From positions 62,001 through 126,000 of the forward strand of contig NZ_NKUB01000005.1 in the NCBI RefSeq assembly GCF_003207895.1: a stretch of DNA of 64,000 nt, written 5' to 3'. Source of the DNA: Komagataeibacter swingsii (lineage in GTDB: Bacteria > Pseudomonadota > Alphaproteobacteria > Acetobacterales > Acetobacteraceae). Positions 25,828-35,156 of the stretch are shown here, piece after piece; position 1 is the first letter of the stretch; each line of letters starts with the position of its first letter. Under the pieces are notes generated by a model that was given only the letters and a program-made list of their open reading frames with translations, made no database searches and was not told where the DNA came from. A program made the translations under genes and the position numbers.

Positions 25828-26166
25828 ATGACCGATACCCCCGATCAGGACCGGACCACAGTCGCGCAGTCCGCTGTTCCCGCAGGCGTGGCGCACCCTG
25901 TGGAGGCCCTGCATGAAGCCGTGCAGGAAGATGAGGCGGCGCTTGCGGCCACCGCCATTCCCGATCCCGGCCCGGTGCCCGAGGCCCAGGCACATGTCGG
26001 GCCGACCGACAGTGACGCCGTGGCGACCAGTCAGGCGGCCGCCATGGCCACCGAATTCATGCCTTACAAGGAACTGTTCCAGCTCATGGGGGCGATCGTG
26101 TTTGTTCTGATCGTGCTGGCGGTGGGGTGGAACGCCATGCATGCGTCGGGTATCTGGCCGGAATGA
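25828..26166 (+). CDS. Small protein with C-terminal membrane anchor
   Basis: 112 residues of unknown function. The first 75 are acidic, Ala/Pro/Asp-rich and probably disordered; residues about 76-105 (MPYKELFQLMGAIVFVLIVL) include one transmembrane helix near the C terminus, followed by a short tail. CAGGAG lies upstream of the ATG. It is divergent from the Tat-type oxidoreductase gene with 122 bases between starts, so the two may share a control region. The tail-anchored layout suggests a cytoplasmic N-terminal domain. Confidence 0.65.
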   Translation: MTDTPDQDRTTVAQSAVPAGVAHPVEALHEAVQEDEAALAATAIPDPGPVPEAQAHVGPTDSDAVATSQAAAMATEFMPYKELFQLMGAIVFVLIVLAVGWNAMHASGIWPE

Positions 26167-26193
26167 CTGGCTGGCCTGTTCATACCGCCTGCA

Positions 26194-27177
26194 TCAGGGG
26201 AGTGAAAGCCTGACCGATACGGGACAGTGATCGGACAGGCGCGTGGGATCATCATGTCCGTTTTCGCGGTACAGCATGACGCGCAGGCTGTCCGGCCGCA
26301 GCCATTCACGCGCGGGGCCGCCTGCGATGATATGGTCGATGAAATAACGCCCCTGCGCGCAGGGGCTGGCGTGGCCCGATGTCGCCAGCGCCAGCGGGCC
26401 GTTTTCAGACAGTGCCCGCCATGCGGGATCGTCAGGCGCCAGCAGGCGGTTGAAATCCCCCATTACGACAAAGGCTTCCCCTTCGTCCTGCCGTTCCATG
26501 ATCCAGTCCTGAACGATCGCGATCTGGCGCATCAGCGTCTGGCAGGCAGGCTTGCGGTCCGTCTGCCGCGAATCGCGGCATCCCGCCTTCAGGTGCACCA
26601 CCAGCACGCGCACGCTGTCCGTACCCTGTCCTATCGTCAGGTCCAGCCCGGCGCGCAGGTGATGGGGGGCGGAAGGGGGATAGACATCCAGCGCCGTGAC
26701 ATCCGCATGCCGCACGACCGCAAGGTCCGCGCGCACCGCAAGCGCCACCTTCTGCACGACAGGGTCATTGGAGATGAAGATGCGGTAGTGCTGCGCGGGA
26801 AACAGCCGGGCTGCAAGCTGCGGGCTGTCAATTTCCTCCAGCGCCGCGATATCGGGGGCAAGGCGGCTGGCATAATGCGCCAGCCGGTCCAGTTCCGCCG
26901 GTGTGCGCGGCGTGACATCGGCGGGCAGGGCAGGGTCGCCCTGCGGGCGCGTGGTTAGCCATTCAAGGTTCCATGTGGAAAGCTTGAGGCTGCCGGTAGC
27001 CCCCGCGCCAACAGGCAGGGCGGCCAGCGCAAGGGCTGCGGCCAGGCCCGGCCATGCCTGCCGCAGTCCCCACGTGGAAAGGGGGCCGGGATTATGGCGT
27101 GGTGGTATCAGCCGCCTGCTGCGCCTGCAGCTTGGCGATGGCTTCGTCCACGTGGATGAACGTGCGTGACGTTTCAT
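26194..27177 (-). CDS. Secreted endonuclease/exonuclease/phosphatase-family protein
   Basis: Metal-dependent phosphodiesterase/phosphatase fold (DNase I-like). Core motifs: LKLSTWNLEWLT, IAALEEIDSP (catalytic Glu), VLVVHLKAGC, FVVMGDFNRLL (Asp-Phe-Asn), and LSDHCPVSVRLSL (Ser-Asp-His) at the end. A hydrophobic stretch (GLAAALALAALPVGAGA) just before the domain is a signal peptide, so it is probably periplasmic or secreted. The start is uncertain: no ATG/GTG/TTG lies between the carbonic anhydrase stop and the signal peptide, so I use the ATG at 27177 inside the upstream gene; this gives an unusually long basic N region. Confidence 0.8.
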   Translation of the reverse strand: MKRHARSSTWTKPSPSCRRSRRLIPPRHNPGPLSTWGLRQAWPGLAAALALAALPVGAGATGSLKLSTWNLEWLTTRPQGDPALPADVTPRTPAELDRLAHYASRLAPDIAALEEIDSPQLAARLFPAQHYRIFISNDPVVQKVALAVRADLAVVRHADVTALDVYPPSAPHHLRAGLDLTIGQGTDSVRVLVVHLKAGCRDSRQTDRKPACQTLMRQIAIVQDWIMERQDEGEAFVVMGDFNRLLAPDDPAWRALSENGPLALATSGHASPCAQGRYFIDHIIAGGPAREWLRPDSLRVMLYRENGHDDPTRLSDHCPVSVRLSLP

Positions 27178-27784
27178 CCAGCACCACAACTTCCCCGCTG
27201 GCAATGTCATAGAACCATCCCTGCAACGTCAGGGTGCCGCGGGCAAGCCCTGCCGCGACGGCGGGATGGGTGCGCAGGTGCGCGATCTGCAACTGCACGT
27301 TCTGTTCGGACAGGCTGCGCACGCTGGCGGGACCGGCGTCGGATGCTTCCAGCACGGCGCGCGCGGCTTCGGCATTGCGCAGCCAGCTTGCGACGGTGGG
27401 CATTTTCGCAAGCTTGGTGGGGTCGGGGTCCAGCAGCGCCTTCATCGCGCCGCAGTTGGAATGGCCGCATACGATGATATGCGAAACCTTCAGCGCGCTT
27501 ACGGCATATTCAATGGCGGATGACACGCCCCCCAGCATTTCCCCATAGGCGGGCACGATATTGCCGATGTTGCGCAGCACGAACAGGTCGCCCGGCTGGG
27601 TCTGCGTGATCATGCTGGGGTTTACCCGGCTGTCGGCGCAGGCGATGAACAGCGTGTCGGGGGACTGGCTTTCCGCCAGGCTTGCGAACAGTTCACGGTT
27701 CTGCGGAAAGACTTCGGTATTGAACCGCTCCACGCCATGCAGCAGGTCAATAAGGGTATCGCGGGCGGTATGGGTAGCGGCCAT
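27092..27784 (-). CDS. Beta-class carbonic anhydrase
   Basis: Interconverts carbon dioxide and bicarbonate, supplying bicarbonate for carboxylases such as acetyl-CoA carboxylase (accA is in this window). The 230 residues carry the complete beta-class zinc site: Cys49 and Asp51 in ACADSRVNP (with Arg53), His108 and Cys111 in CGHSNCGA. No signal peptide, so cytoplasmic. The 3' end overlaps the probable start of the endonuclease gene, implying co-transcription. A perfect inverted repeat lies about 90-110 bases upstream of the start. Confidence 0.93.
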   Translation of the reverse strand: MAATHTARDTLIDLLHGVERFNTEVFPQNRELFASLAESQSPDTLFIACADSRVNPSMITQTQPGDLFVLRNIGNIVPAYGEMLGGVSSAIEYAVSALKVSHIIVCGHSNCGAMKALLDPDPTKLAKMPTVASWLRNAEAARAVLEASDAGPASVRSLSEQNVQLQIAHLRTHPAVAAGLARGTLTLQGWFYDIASGEVVVLDETSRTFIHVDEAIAKLQAQQAADTTTP

Positions 27785-27872
27785 TGTAAAATCCTGTCAC
27801 CTGAATGTCCGGATAAAGACAGATCCGCCCGCCGCAATGACGTTGCGGCACAATCCGGCGGCTGGGGTGGTA

Positions 27873-27896
27873 TCCCATGATAGCTGTATCATGGGA
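27873..27896. promoter_or_regulatory. Perfect inverted repeat upstream of carbonic anhydrase
   Basis: TCCCATGATA and TATCATGGGA separated by GCTG: ten perfectly complementary bases. The position 89-112 bases upstream of the carbonic anhydrase ATG and the lack of a T run suit an operator for a dimeric regulator more than a terminator. The regulator is unknown. Confidence 0.45.
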
Positions 27897-28022
27897 ACAC
27901 CTGTGGGGCACAACTGTTTCTTCATGCGGGTTTGTGGAAATACTATGTAACCACAATATAATTAAGAAACATTCACTTCCTGTATTGCAGTATTCATGCA
28001 TCGCGGGCGGGGGCGTACAGCA

Positions 28023-28047
28023 CAACGGCGCACAGGGTGCGCCGTTG
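28023..28047 (-). terminator. Strong hairpin after alaS
   Basis: CAACGGCGCAC/GTGCGCCGTTG, an 11-base perfect stem with a three-base loop, about 32 bases past the alaS stop on the minus strand. No T run follows, so it may be a 3'-end-stabilising structure or a Rho-assisted terminator. Confidence 0.45.
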
Positions 28048-28078
28048 CGTGTCCGTTGCGTGTAAATGGGGCCGTGGG

Positions 28079-30727
28079 TCAGGCCGCCCCGCCCGCCATG
28101 GCGGTGCGCACGGCGTCGAGTGCGGCCTCCACCTTGCTGGTGTCCGGGCCGCCAGCCTGCGCCATGTCGCGACGGCCACCGCCGCCCTTGCCACCCATGG
28201 CGGTGCTGGCCGCGCGGACCAGGGTTACGGCGTCCACCTTTTCCGCCAGGTCAGGGGTAGCGGCGACCACGATGCTGCCCTTGCCATCGGCGGTGGAGAT
28301 CAGGGCGATCACGCCCGACCCGATTTCGTTCCGCAGGGAATCGGCCAGCGGCTTGAGTTCCTTGGGCGGCAGTTCACCCACGTTGCGGGCATCGAGCCTG
28401 ATGCCGTTGATTTCCACGATCGATGCCGCCGACTGGCTGCCCGATGCCAGCTTGCGCTGCAGGTCGGAAATCTGGCGCTCCATCACCTTGCGCTCTTCCA
28501 GCAGCACCGCAAGGCGCTCGGGGGCTTCGGCAGGCGGCACGCGCATCATGGCGGCCACCTGGTTCAGGCGTTCCTCGGTAGCGATGGTGGCGTTCTGCGC
28601 GGCAAGGCCGGTTACGGCCTCGATCCGCCGCACGCCCGATGACACGCCACTTTCGGACGTGATGCGGAACAGGCCGATATCGCCGGTGCGGCGCACATGG
28701 GTGCCGCCACACAGTTCGATCGACCAGCCCGCGCGCCCGTCTTCCGGGCCGCCCATGGACACCACGCGGACCTCATCGCCGTATTTCTCGCCAAACAGGG
28801 CCATGGCGCCCTGTTCAATGGCTTCTTCGGGCGTCATGTGGCGGGTGGTGACGTCCGTGTTTTCACGGATTCGGGCGTTCACCTCGGCCTCGATATCCGC
28901 CAGTTCCTCTGGCGTGATCGGGCGGGGCTGGCTGACGTCGAAGCGCAGGCGGTCGGGCGCGTTCAGGCTGCCCTTCTGCGTGACATGATCGCCCAGGCGG
29001 CGGCGCAGGGCCTCGTGCAGCAGGTGGGTGGCGGAATGGTGCGCGCGGATGGCACCGCGGCGGGCATGGTCAACCTGAGCCGTGACCGCCATGCCGGGCT
29101 TGACCGTGCCTTCGATGACCGTGCCGTAATGCACCAGCAGGTCGCCCAGCTTCTTCTGTGTGTCGGTAATGGCGATATGCAGCCCGGGTGCGGTGATGGT
29201 GCCGGTGTCGCCCACCTGACCACCGCTTTCGCCATAGAACGGGGTCTGGTTCAGCAGCAGGGCCACCTTGGTGCCCGGTCCGGCGCTGTCCACCTGCGCG
29301 TTATCCACGACCACGGTCTGGACCTCGGCATCCGAGGTCTCGGTCGTGTAGCCAAGGAATTCGCTGGCGCCGAAGGTATCGCGCGCCTCGAACCATACGG
29401 TTTCGGTGGCGCTGTCGCCCGACCCGCTCCATGCCGCGCGGGCGCGCTTGCGCTGCACGTCCATGGCCTCGTTGAAGCCTTCAACGTCCACGCCATGGCT
29501 GGTGCCGCGCAGGGCGTCCTGTGTCAGGTCAAGCGGGAAGCCGAACGTGTCATATAGCTTGAAGGCTACGGCGCCGGGCAGGGGCGCGCCATCGCCAAGG
29601 TGCGCCGTCTCGTCCGCCAGCAGCGACAGCCCACGGTCCAGCATGGCCTTGAAGCGTTCTTCCTCGCCCTTCATCGTCCCTTCGATCAGGGCGCGGGCAT
29701 GGACCAGTTCGGGATAGGCTTCGCCCATCTGCCGGATCAGCGCGGGAACCAGCTTGTAGAATGTCGGTTCCGTCGTGCCCATCATGTGCAGATGGCGCAT
29801 GGCGCGGCGCATGATGCGGCGCAGGACGTAGCCCCGCCCGTCCTTGGACGGCAGCACGCCATCGGCAATCAGGAACGAGGTGGAGCGCAGGTGGTCGGCC
29901 ACCACGCGGTGGCTGGCGTTGAACGGCCCGTCCGGGTCCTGCCCGGTTACTTCGGCCGAGGCCAGGATCAGGGCGCGGAAGGTATCGGTGTCGTAGTTGT
30001 CGCGCTTGCCCTGCAGGATGGCCGCAAAGCGTTCCAGCCCCAGCCCGGTGTCGATGGACGGGCGCGGCAGCGGCGAGCGCGTGCCGGGCGGGTTTTCGAA
30101 ATACTGCATGAACACGAGGTTCCAGATCTCGGTAAACCGGTCGCCGTCCTCATCAGGGGAACCGGGCGGGCCGCCCGCCACTTCGGGGCCGTGGTCGTAG
30201 AAGATTTCGGAACACGGGCCGCATGGACCCGTATCCCCCATGCGCCAGAAATTGTCGGAGGTGGGAATGCGGATGATCCGGTCATCGGACAGGCCCGCGA
30301 TCCTGCGCCACAGGCTGGCGGCTTCCTCGTCATCGGCATAGACGGTGGTCAGCAGCTTTTCGCGGGGCAGGCCGAACGTGCCGGTCACCAGTTTCCAGGC
30401 CAGTTCGATGGCTTCGGCCTTGAAATAATCCCCGAACGAGAAATTGCCCATCATCTCGAAAAACGTGTGATGGCGGGCGGTGTAGCCCACATTGTCCAGG
30501 TCGTTGTGCTTGCCGCCCGCGCGCACGACCTTCTGGGCCGTGGTGGCGCGGGAATAGGGGCGCGTTTCCTGCCCGGTGAACACGTTCTTGAACTGCACCA
30601 TACCAGCATTGGTAAACAGCAGCGTCGGATCGTTGTGCGGCACCAGGGACGAGGACGGCACGATCTGATGCCCGTTCCCCGCGAAATAGTCGAGGAAGGT
30701 GGCACGAATGTCGTTTGTTGTGGGCAT
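28079..30727 (-). CDS. alaS: Alanyl-tRNA synthetase
   Basis: Charges tRNA-Ala and edits mischarged Ser/Gly. I start at ATG 30727 ([20 protein letters not shown]); 19 further in-frame residues upstream are not family-like. The 882-residue enzyme shows the class II core ([35 protein letters not shown]), the editing-domain zinc motifs ([12 protein letters not shown] and [13 protein letters not shown]), and the C-terminal glycine-rich DHHA1 region ([16 protein letters not shown]). Gene is single and divergent from tenA. Confidence 0.97.
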   Translation of the reverse strand: MPTTNDIRATFLDYFAGNGHQIVPSSSLVPHNDPTLLFTNAGMVQFKNVFTGQETRPYSRATTAQKVVRAGGKHNDLDNVGYTARHHTFFEMMGNFSFGDYFKAEAIELAWKLVTGTFGLPREKLLTTVYADDEEAASLWRRIAGLSDDRIIRIPTSDNFWRMGDTGPCGPCSEIFYDHGPEVAGGPPGSPDEDGDRFTEIWNLVFMQYFENPPGTRSPLPRPSIDTGLGLERFAAILQGKRDNYDTDTFRALILASAEVTGQDPDGPFNASHRVVADHLRSTSFLIADGVLPSKDGRGYVLRRIMRRAMRHLHMMGTTEPTFYKLVPALIRQMGEAYPELVHARALIEGTMKGEEERFKAMLDRGLSLLADETAHLGDGAPLPGAVAFKLYDTFGFPLDLTQDALRGTSHGVDVEGFNEAMDVQRKRARAAWSGSGDSATETVWFEARDTFGASEFLGYTTETSDAEVQTVVVDNAQVDSAGPGTKVALLLNQTPFYGESGGQVGDTGTITAPGLHIAITDTQKKLGDLLVHYGTVIEGTVKPGMAVTAQVDHARRGAIRAHHSATHLLHEALRRRLGDHVTQKGSLNAPDRLRFDVSQPRPITPEELADIEAEVNARIRENTDVTTRHMTPEEAIEQGAMALFGEKYGDEVRVVSMGGPEDGRAGWSIELCGGTHVRRTGDIGLFRITSESGVSSGVRRIEAVTGLAAQNATIATEERLNQVAAMMRVPPAEAPERLAVLLEERKVMERQISDLQRKLASGSQSAASIVEINGIRLDARNVGELPPKELKPLADSLRNEIGSGVIALISTADGKGSIVVAATPDLAEKVDAVTLVRAASTAMGGKGGGGRRDMAQAGGPDTSKVEAALDAVRTAMAGGAA

Positions 30728-30894
30728 GGCGGGAAACAGACGATCCTGTATTGAAGGTATAGATGTAAAACCGGTTTCATTCACCTAGCGCACGTAGCGC
30801 CAGACCGGAAGCACGAACATGCGTGTTGCACCCATATGGCTGTTGCGTGCCATGCGCGGCGCAGGGTGGGCAGGCCCAGCAGGAGACAGGAAAC

Positions 30895-31599
30895 ATGACC
30901 GGAGAATGGCAGGCGGAACGGGACTGGCCGCTGCTGACGCAGGGGCTTGCTGGCCGCCTGCGCCATGACAGCATGGCGCAGTGGCTGGATTTTGTGGACC
31001 ATCCGTTCGTGCATGGCGTGGCGGATGGCACGCTGGCGGTGGCGGCGTTCCGCAACTTCCTGATCCAGGATTATCTCTACCTGATCCAGTACGCCCGCGC
31101 CTGCGCCCTGCTGGTTCACAAGTCGGATACCCTTGCGGGCATGCGGCATGCGGCCGGCCTGCTGTCGGGCATACTGGATACCGAACTGTCCATGCATGTG
31201 GGCTACTGCCGCCAGTGGGGGATAGGGGACCCGGCGCTGGAACAGGCGGAGGAATCGATCGAATTACTTGCCTACAGCCGCTTTATACTTGACCGTGCCC
31301 AGACGGGCGACATGCTCGACCTGCTGGTGACGCTGGCCCCATGCCTGATCGGGTATGCCGAGGTGGGCGCACGCCTGCACGCCAGCCCGCGCACGCTGCG
31401 CGAGGGCAATCCGTACTGGTCATGGATCGCGTTATATGGCGGGGATGAATATACCGCGCTGGTGGAAGATGGGGTCCGCCGGCTGGATGTGGTGGGCGCG
31501 GCCTATGGCGCGCAGGCCCGTTATCCGAGCTTGCTGCGGGAATTCACGACCGCCGTGCGGCTGGAAACCGTATTCTGGACTACGGCGCGTTCAGGCTGA
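30895..31599 (+). CDS. tenA: TenA-family thiaminase II / aminopyrimidine aminohydrolase
   Basis: Salvages thiamine breakdown products by hydrolysing aminopyrimidines. I start at ATG 30895 after AGGAGACAGG, giving 234 residues. Motifs include FVDHPFVHGVADGTL (active-site Asp region, about 33-47), FLIQDYLYLIQYAR, and TLAPCLIGYAEVG with the probable catalytic Cys150. This is the cysteine-containing TenA type. No thiamine genes or TPP riboswitch lie nearby. Its 3' end overlaps the converging GtrA-family gene by 79 bases. Confidence 0.87.
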   Translation: MTGEWQAERDWPLLTQGLAGRLRHDSMAQWLDFVDHPFVHGVADGTLAVAAFRNFLIQDYLYLIQYARACALLVHKSDTLAGMRHAAGLLSGILDTELSMHVGYCRQWGIGDPALEQAEESIELLAYSRFILDRAQTGDMLDLLVTLAPCLIGYAEVGARLHASPRTLREGNPYWSWIALYGGDEYTALVEDGVRRLDVVGAAYGAQARYPSLLREFTTAVRLETVFWTTARSG

Positions 31600-32045
31600 A
31601 ACGGGACGATTTCCGCCGTCTTGCGTTCGGGGTGGGTGGATTCGGGATGGAAAACGAGCTTCCGGCTGATATGGAAGTTCGCCATCATGCCCGCTGCCGC
31701 CCCGGCCGCCAGCGCCAGCACCGGATAGGTCTTGAATATGGGGGAAAGGTGGAACAGCGTGAAGACGCAGCCGCGGTTCAGGAAAAAGCCCAGTGAATTG
31801 CCCGCAAGGAAACGCAGCCACTGGATGACGAAATGATGCTGGTTGCCCACGTTGCGGAAGGTCCACAGGCGGTTGATCAACCAGTTGATCGACGCCGCGA
31901 TGAAATACGCGGCGATCGTCGCAATCGTCAGCCCCACGAAGGGGCGAAGGCTGTAAACCGTTCCCGTATCCCAACACAGCCCCAGAAGCCCGACAACGCC
32001 AAATTTCAGGAACTGTGTAATTTTCTGGGAAGAGAGATTTGGCAA
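31521..32045 (-). CDS. GtrA-family membrane protein
   Basis: Small polytopic protein of the GtrA/DPMS family, usually involved in moving polyprenyl-linked sugars across the inner membrane for O-antigen or exopolysaccharide modification. 174 residues with four predicted membrane helices (FLKFGVVGLLGL, ATIAAYFIAASINWLINR, FLAGNSLGFFLNRG, LALAAGAAAGMMANF), and the family-typical WTFRN and NFHISRKLVF endings. It starts at a TTG with AAGGA seven bases upstream. The C-terminal tail of about 40 polar residues is longer than usual and is the part that overlaps tenA. No partner glycosyltransferase is adjacent. Confidence 0.82.
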   Translation of the reverse strand: MPNLSSQKITQFLKFGVVGLLGLCWDTGTVYSLRPFVGLTIATIAAYFIAASINWLINRLWTFRNVGNQHHFVIQWLRFLAGNSLGFFLNRGCVFTLFHLSPIFKTYPVLALAAGAAAGMMANFHISRKLVFHPESTHPERKTAEIVPFQPERAVVQNTVSSRTAVVNSRSKLG

Positions 32046-32162
32046 GACATCATCCTTATGCCCGTAGACAGGCGATAGTCACATGGGCAGGCCTGCATGT
32101 GACATCGAGGCACCGCGCTGCGCGAATATCTCATACGGTATAACACTATGGGAATGGAAGGG

Positions 32163-32186
32163 GAAAAGAGGCAGATCAATGCCTCC
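32163..32186 (-). terminator. Terminator after the first OmpA-family gene
   Basis: Minus strand: GAGGCA/TGCCTC stem with a six-base loop followed by TTTTC, located 17 bases past the stop. Confidence 0.7.
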
Positions 32187-32202
32187 TTTCATTTCCTTAC
32201 AC

Positions 32203-33297
32203 TTAGTGCAGGATGATCTCGACACGGCGGTTCTGGGGTTCACGCGTGTCGGGGCCGGTGGGCACCAGCGGGTGGGCTTCGCCATAGCCATGGATGTCGA
32301 TGGCGTTGGCGGGCACGCCATCACGGATCAGCTCGGCCTTCACGCTGTCCGCACGACGCATGGACAGGCCAAGGTTGTACTTCTCACCCCGTGGGCCGGG
32401 ATGGGCGGCTGAATTATCGGTATAGCCATTGACCTCGATGCGGGTCGTCTGGACATGGGTCGAGGCCTGGGCGGCTTCCGCCACGATCTCACGCGCACGG
32501 CCGGTAAGGGCTGCGCCATCCCAGTCGAAGAACACCAGGTAGGTCCGGGCCGCGGTCGGTGCGGGGGGGACGGCGGCAGGGGCCGGCGGCGGCGGCGGTG
32601 GCGCGCTGTTGAACGCGTAGCGGACGCCAACGATGAACTGGTGGTTGAAGCGGTGGTCGAAGCTGGCGTGACCCGTTCCGTCCGGCCCACTGGCGGTGTA
32701 GTTGCCCATGGTGAAGGACGAGGGCTGGCCAATCATGCGGTATTCGCCAGTCAACTGCAGGCCGGCGATGCCGGGAATGTCGTAGGCCGCACCGACAATG
32801 CCCTGATAGGCGAATCCACCCTTGGTGCCGCTCAGGCTGCGACCGGGGGTATTGCCTACCGTCACGTCATGCGCGTTCTGCCACAGGTAACCGGCGCCGA
32901 CGCCGACGAACGGCGTTACGGGCACATCAATGTTGAACAGGCGCTTCAGGTCGATGTCATACAGCACATTGACAAAACCGCCATAGGAACGGTCGCTTCC
33001 CCGGTCGCCACGGGATTTGCTGTAGACTTCGGACCAGTTGTAGTCCCCTTCCACCTCTGCCCGCAGGCCATTGCCAAAGCCCCAGCCAACGGCGCCAAAG
33101 CCGGTCCAGCCATGCCGGTGGCCCAGTTTTTCACGCCCGGGGCCATCTTCCGTGTCAGCGAAGTGGCCATGCTGGGTCTGTGTCAGGTTATAGCCGCCGC
33201 CGATATCGACATACGGGCCGGTAATGGTCGTGGCCTTGGCGGCCAGCGGTGTTGCGGCCAGCAGGCTTGTTGCCAGCAGGGCAGAACGGAGACGCAT
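32203..33297 (-). CDS. OmpA-family outer membrane protein, paralogue 1
   Basis: Eight-stranded beta-barrel anchored to peptidoglycan. I start at ATG 33297 (MRLRSALLAT) after GAAGGAC; 364 residues. Layout: signal peptide (1-about 23, ending LAAKA), barrel with alternating aromatic strands (GPYVDIGGGYNLTQ, WTGFGAVGWGFGNGLRAEVEG, FVGVGAGYLWQN, HQFIVGVRYAFN), a proline-rich hinge (PPPPPPAPA), and a C-terminal OmpA domain with EVNGYTDN and LSMRRADSVKAEL holding the Asp and Arg that contact diaminopimelate. Nearly identical in the C-terminal domain to the two paralogues upstream. Confidence 0.92.
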   Translation of the reverse strand: MRLRSALLATSLLAATPLAAKATTITGPYVDIGGGYNLTQTQHGHFADTEDGPGREKLGHRHGWTGFGAVGWGFGNGLRAEVEGDYNWSEVYSKSRGDRGSDRSYGGFVNVLYDIDLKRLFNIDVPVTPFVGVGAGYLWQNAHDVTVGNTPGRSLSGTKGGFAYQGIVGAAYDIPGIAGLQLTGEYRMIGQPSSFTMGNYTASGPDGTGHASFDHRFNHQFIVGVRYAFNSAPPPPPPAPAAVPPAPTAARTYLVFFDWDGAALTGRAREIVAEAAQASTHVQTTRIEVNGYTDNSAAHPGPRGEKYNLGLSMRRADSVKAELIRDGVPANAIDIHGYGEAHPLVPTGPDTREPQNRRVEIILH

Positions 33298-33658
33298 ATG
33301 TTCGTCCTTCCTCACATTATTGCTTCTTTACAGGTCATGCAGCGTGCGCGGGCTGCGCAGACCTGCCAGTCCATCACCCTTAAACACGGTGTACCGCCTG
33401 TAGTTGCGTGCCCTTGATGTTGTCTGGCAGCATAAAAGGCGCATTGTTACAGACATGCACGGGGCTGGAGACTTTTTGTATCTGATTACAATTGAATATG
33501 TGGGGAACAGTTCACGCGAAACAATGGTTTAATAAAATATTCAGGACATTTCGTGGCATGGACAGCACAGTGGGGCTGTTTCTTCGCGCATATGAAAGTT
33601 TGGGCATAAAAAAGGGAGCACAAAGTGCTCCCTTTCTTTTGTGACCGGTTGGTCGGGA
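33298..33658. other. Intergenic region between OmpA paralogues 1 and 2
   Basis: 361 bases, AT-rich around 33470-33545 (likely promoter of paralogue 1), with the terminator of paralogue 2 at 33611-33635. No ORF or palindromic repeat of the hairpin family is present. Confidence 0.5.
33611..33640 (-). terminator. Terminator after OmpA paralogue 2
   Basis: AAAGGGAGCA/TGCTCCCTTT stem with a five-base loop; followed on the minus strand by a T-rich tail. It is symmetric (A and T runs on both sides), so it could work in both directions. Confidence 0.88.
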
Positions 33659-34753
33659 TCAGTGCAGGATGATCTCGACGCGACGGTTCTGGGGTTCACG
33701 CGTGTCGGGGCCAGTCGGCACCAGCGGGTGCGCTTCACCGTAGCCATGGATGTCGATGGCGTTGGCGGGCACACCGTCACGGATCAGTTCAGCCTTCACG
33801 CTGTCCGCACGACGCATGGACAGGCCAAGGTTGTACTTCTCACCACGCGGGCCAGGATGGGCCGCGGTGTTGTCGGTGTAGCCGTTGACTTCGATACGGG
33901 TCGTCTGGACGTGGGTGGAAGCCTGGGCGGCTTCCGCCACGATCTCACGCGAGCGGCCGGTAAGGGCTGCGCCATCCCAGTCGAAGAACACCAGGTAGGT
34001 ACGGGCTGCGGTCGGTGCGGGCGGCACGACGGCAGGGGCCGGCGGCGGCGGCGGCGGCGCGTTGTTGAACGCGTAGCGGACGCCAACGATGAACTGGTGG
34101 TTGAAGCGGTGGTCGAAGCTGGCGTGACCCGTGCCTTCCGGCCCGCTGGCGGTGTAGTTGCCCATGGTGAAGGAGGAGGGCTGGCCGATCATGCGGTATT
34201 CGGTGGTCATCTGCAGGCCAGGGACGCCGGGGATGTCGTAGGCAGCACCCACGATGCCCTGATAGGCGAAGCCGCCCTTGGTGCCGCTCAGGCTGCGCGC
34301 GGCATTGTTGCCGACGGTCACGTCATGCGCGTTCTGCCACAGGTAACCGGCGCCGACACCGACGAACGGCGTTACGGGCACGTCGATGTTGAACAGGCGC
34401 TTCAGGTCGATGTCATACAGGACGTTGATGAAGCCGCCATAGGAGCGGTCGCTGCCCTTGTCGCCACGGGTCTTGCTGTAGATCTCGGACCAGTTGTAGT
34501 CACCCTCGATCTCAGCACGCAGGCCGTTGCCGAAGCCCCAGCCGAATGCACCGAAGCCGGTCCAGCCATGACGGTGGCCCAGCTTTTCACGGCCCGGGCC
34601 GTCTTCCGTGTCGGCAAAGTGCCCGTGCTGGGTCTGGGTCAGGTTGTAGCCGCCGCCGATATCGACATACGGGCCGGTGATGGTCGTTGCTTTGGCGGCG
34701 AACGGTGTCGCGGCCAGCAGGCTGGTTGCCAGTAACGCTGCGCGAAGACGCAT
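33659..34753 (-). CDS. OmpA-family outer membrane protein, paralogue 2
   Basis: Same architecture as its neighbours: signal peptide (ends around FAAKA), barrel, proline-rich hinge (APPPPPPAPA) and C-terminal peptidoglycan-binding OmpA domain. 364 residues starting at ATG 34753 after AAGGACTG. It differs from paralogue 1 by scattered substitutions (for example GAFGWGFGNGLRAEIEGD against GAVGWGFGNGLRAEVEGD, and MTTEYRM against LTGEYRM), with the same loop lengths. Separate terminators and leaders suggest independent expression of each copy. Confidence 0.92.
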   Translation of the reverse strand: MRLRAALLATSLLAATPFAAKATTITGPYVDIGGGYNLTQTQHGHFADTEDGPGREKLGHRHGWTGFGAFGWGFGNGLRAEIEGDYNWSEIYSKTRGDKGSDRSYGGFINVLYDIDLKRLFNIDVPVTPFVGVGAGYLWQNAHDVTVGNNAARSLSGTKGGFAYQGIVGAAYDIPGVPGLQMTTEYRMIGQPSSFTMGNYTASGPEGTGHASFDHRFNHQFIVGVRYAFNNAPPPPPPAPAVVPPAPTAARTYLVFFDWDGAALTGRSREIVAEAAQASTHVQTTRIEVNGYTDNTAAHPGPRGEKYNLGLSMRRADSVKAELIRDGVPANAIDIHGYGEAHPLVPTGPDTREPQNRRVEIILH

Positions 34754-35156
34754 GTTTCAGTCCTTAACTCTGTTGTTGCAGGGCAGAGCCCTATCTTGTG
34801 TCGGGCAATGGATTTGCCCCGAGACAGGGCAGCCTGAGATTACCCGCAAGCTATGATGCGGGATTAGCCTGTCTGGGCTGACTTGAGAATGGGCAAAATG
34901 CCGCATGGCAATGAGGTGTGACCAAAAACACACATATCTTTCAGGCCCTTTGGCGACATTTCATGAAAAGTCCCGATTTTATAAGGTTTTTTTGGAAGTC
35001 GTATAATAGACCCCTTTATTTTGCATAGGACAGTGCCGCAAACCGGGGGGCTGATTCGTGGCCTGTCGTGCATCGGAACGATTCGATATGGAAAGGGGAG
35101 CATCCGGTGCTCCCCTGCAAATAGGCATATTTATCAGTTTATTGCCGTATGCGGCG
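34754..35156. other. Intergenic region between OmpA paralogues 2 and 3
   Basis: 403 bases without a credible gene. It is AT-rich (especially 34920-35035), matching a promoter and long leader for paralogue 2, with the terminator of paralogue 3 at 35094-35116. A small regulatory RNA cannot be excluded but I see no specific signal. Confidence 0.5.
35090..35116 (-). terminator. Terminator after OmpA paralogue 3
   Basis: Minus strand AGGGGAGCA/TGCTCCCCT with a five-base loop, followed by a short T/C tract (TTTCC). It lies about 40 bases past the stop. Confidence 0.8.

Larger units (their letters stand above)
27785..28078. other. Intergenic region upstream of carbonic anhydrase
   Basis: 294 bases between the carbonic anhydrase start and the alaS stop. 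It holds a perfect 10-base inverted repeat (27873-27896), an AT-rich stretch (about 27935-27985) likely to contain the promoter, and a strong 11-base hairpin (28023-28047) next to the alaS end. No ORF looks real. Confidence 0.5.

Noticed and set aside
28023-28070. Repeated CGTTGCGTGT near alaS end as a CRISPR-like or tandem repeat
   Set aside because: Only two imperfect units, no spacer structure; it is part of a single hairpin region.
30728-30894. TPP riboswitch upstream of tenA
   Set aside because: No conserved thi-box core (such as CTGAGA and ACCTGAT segments) could be found in this gap.
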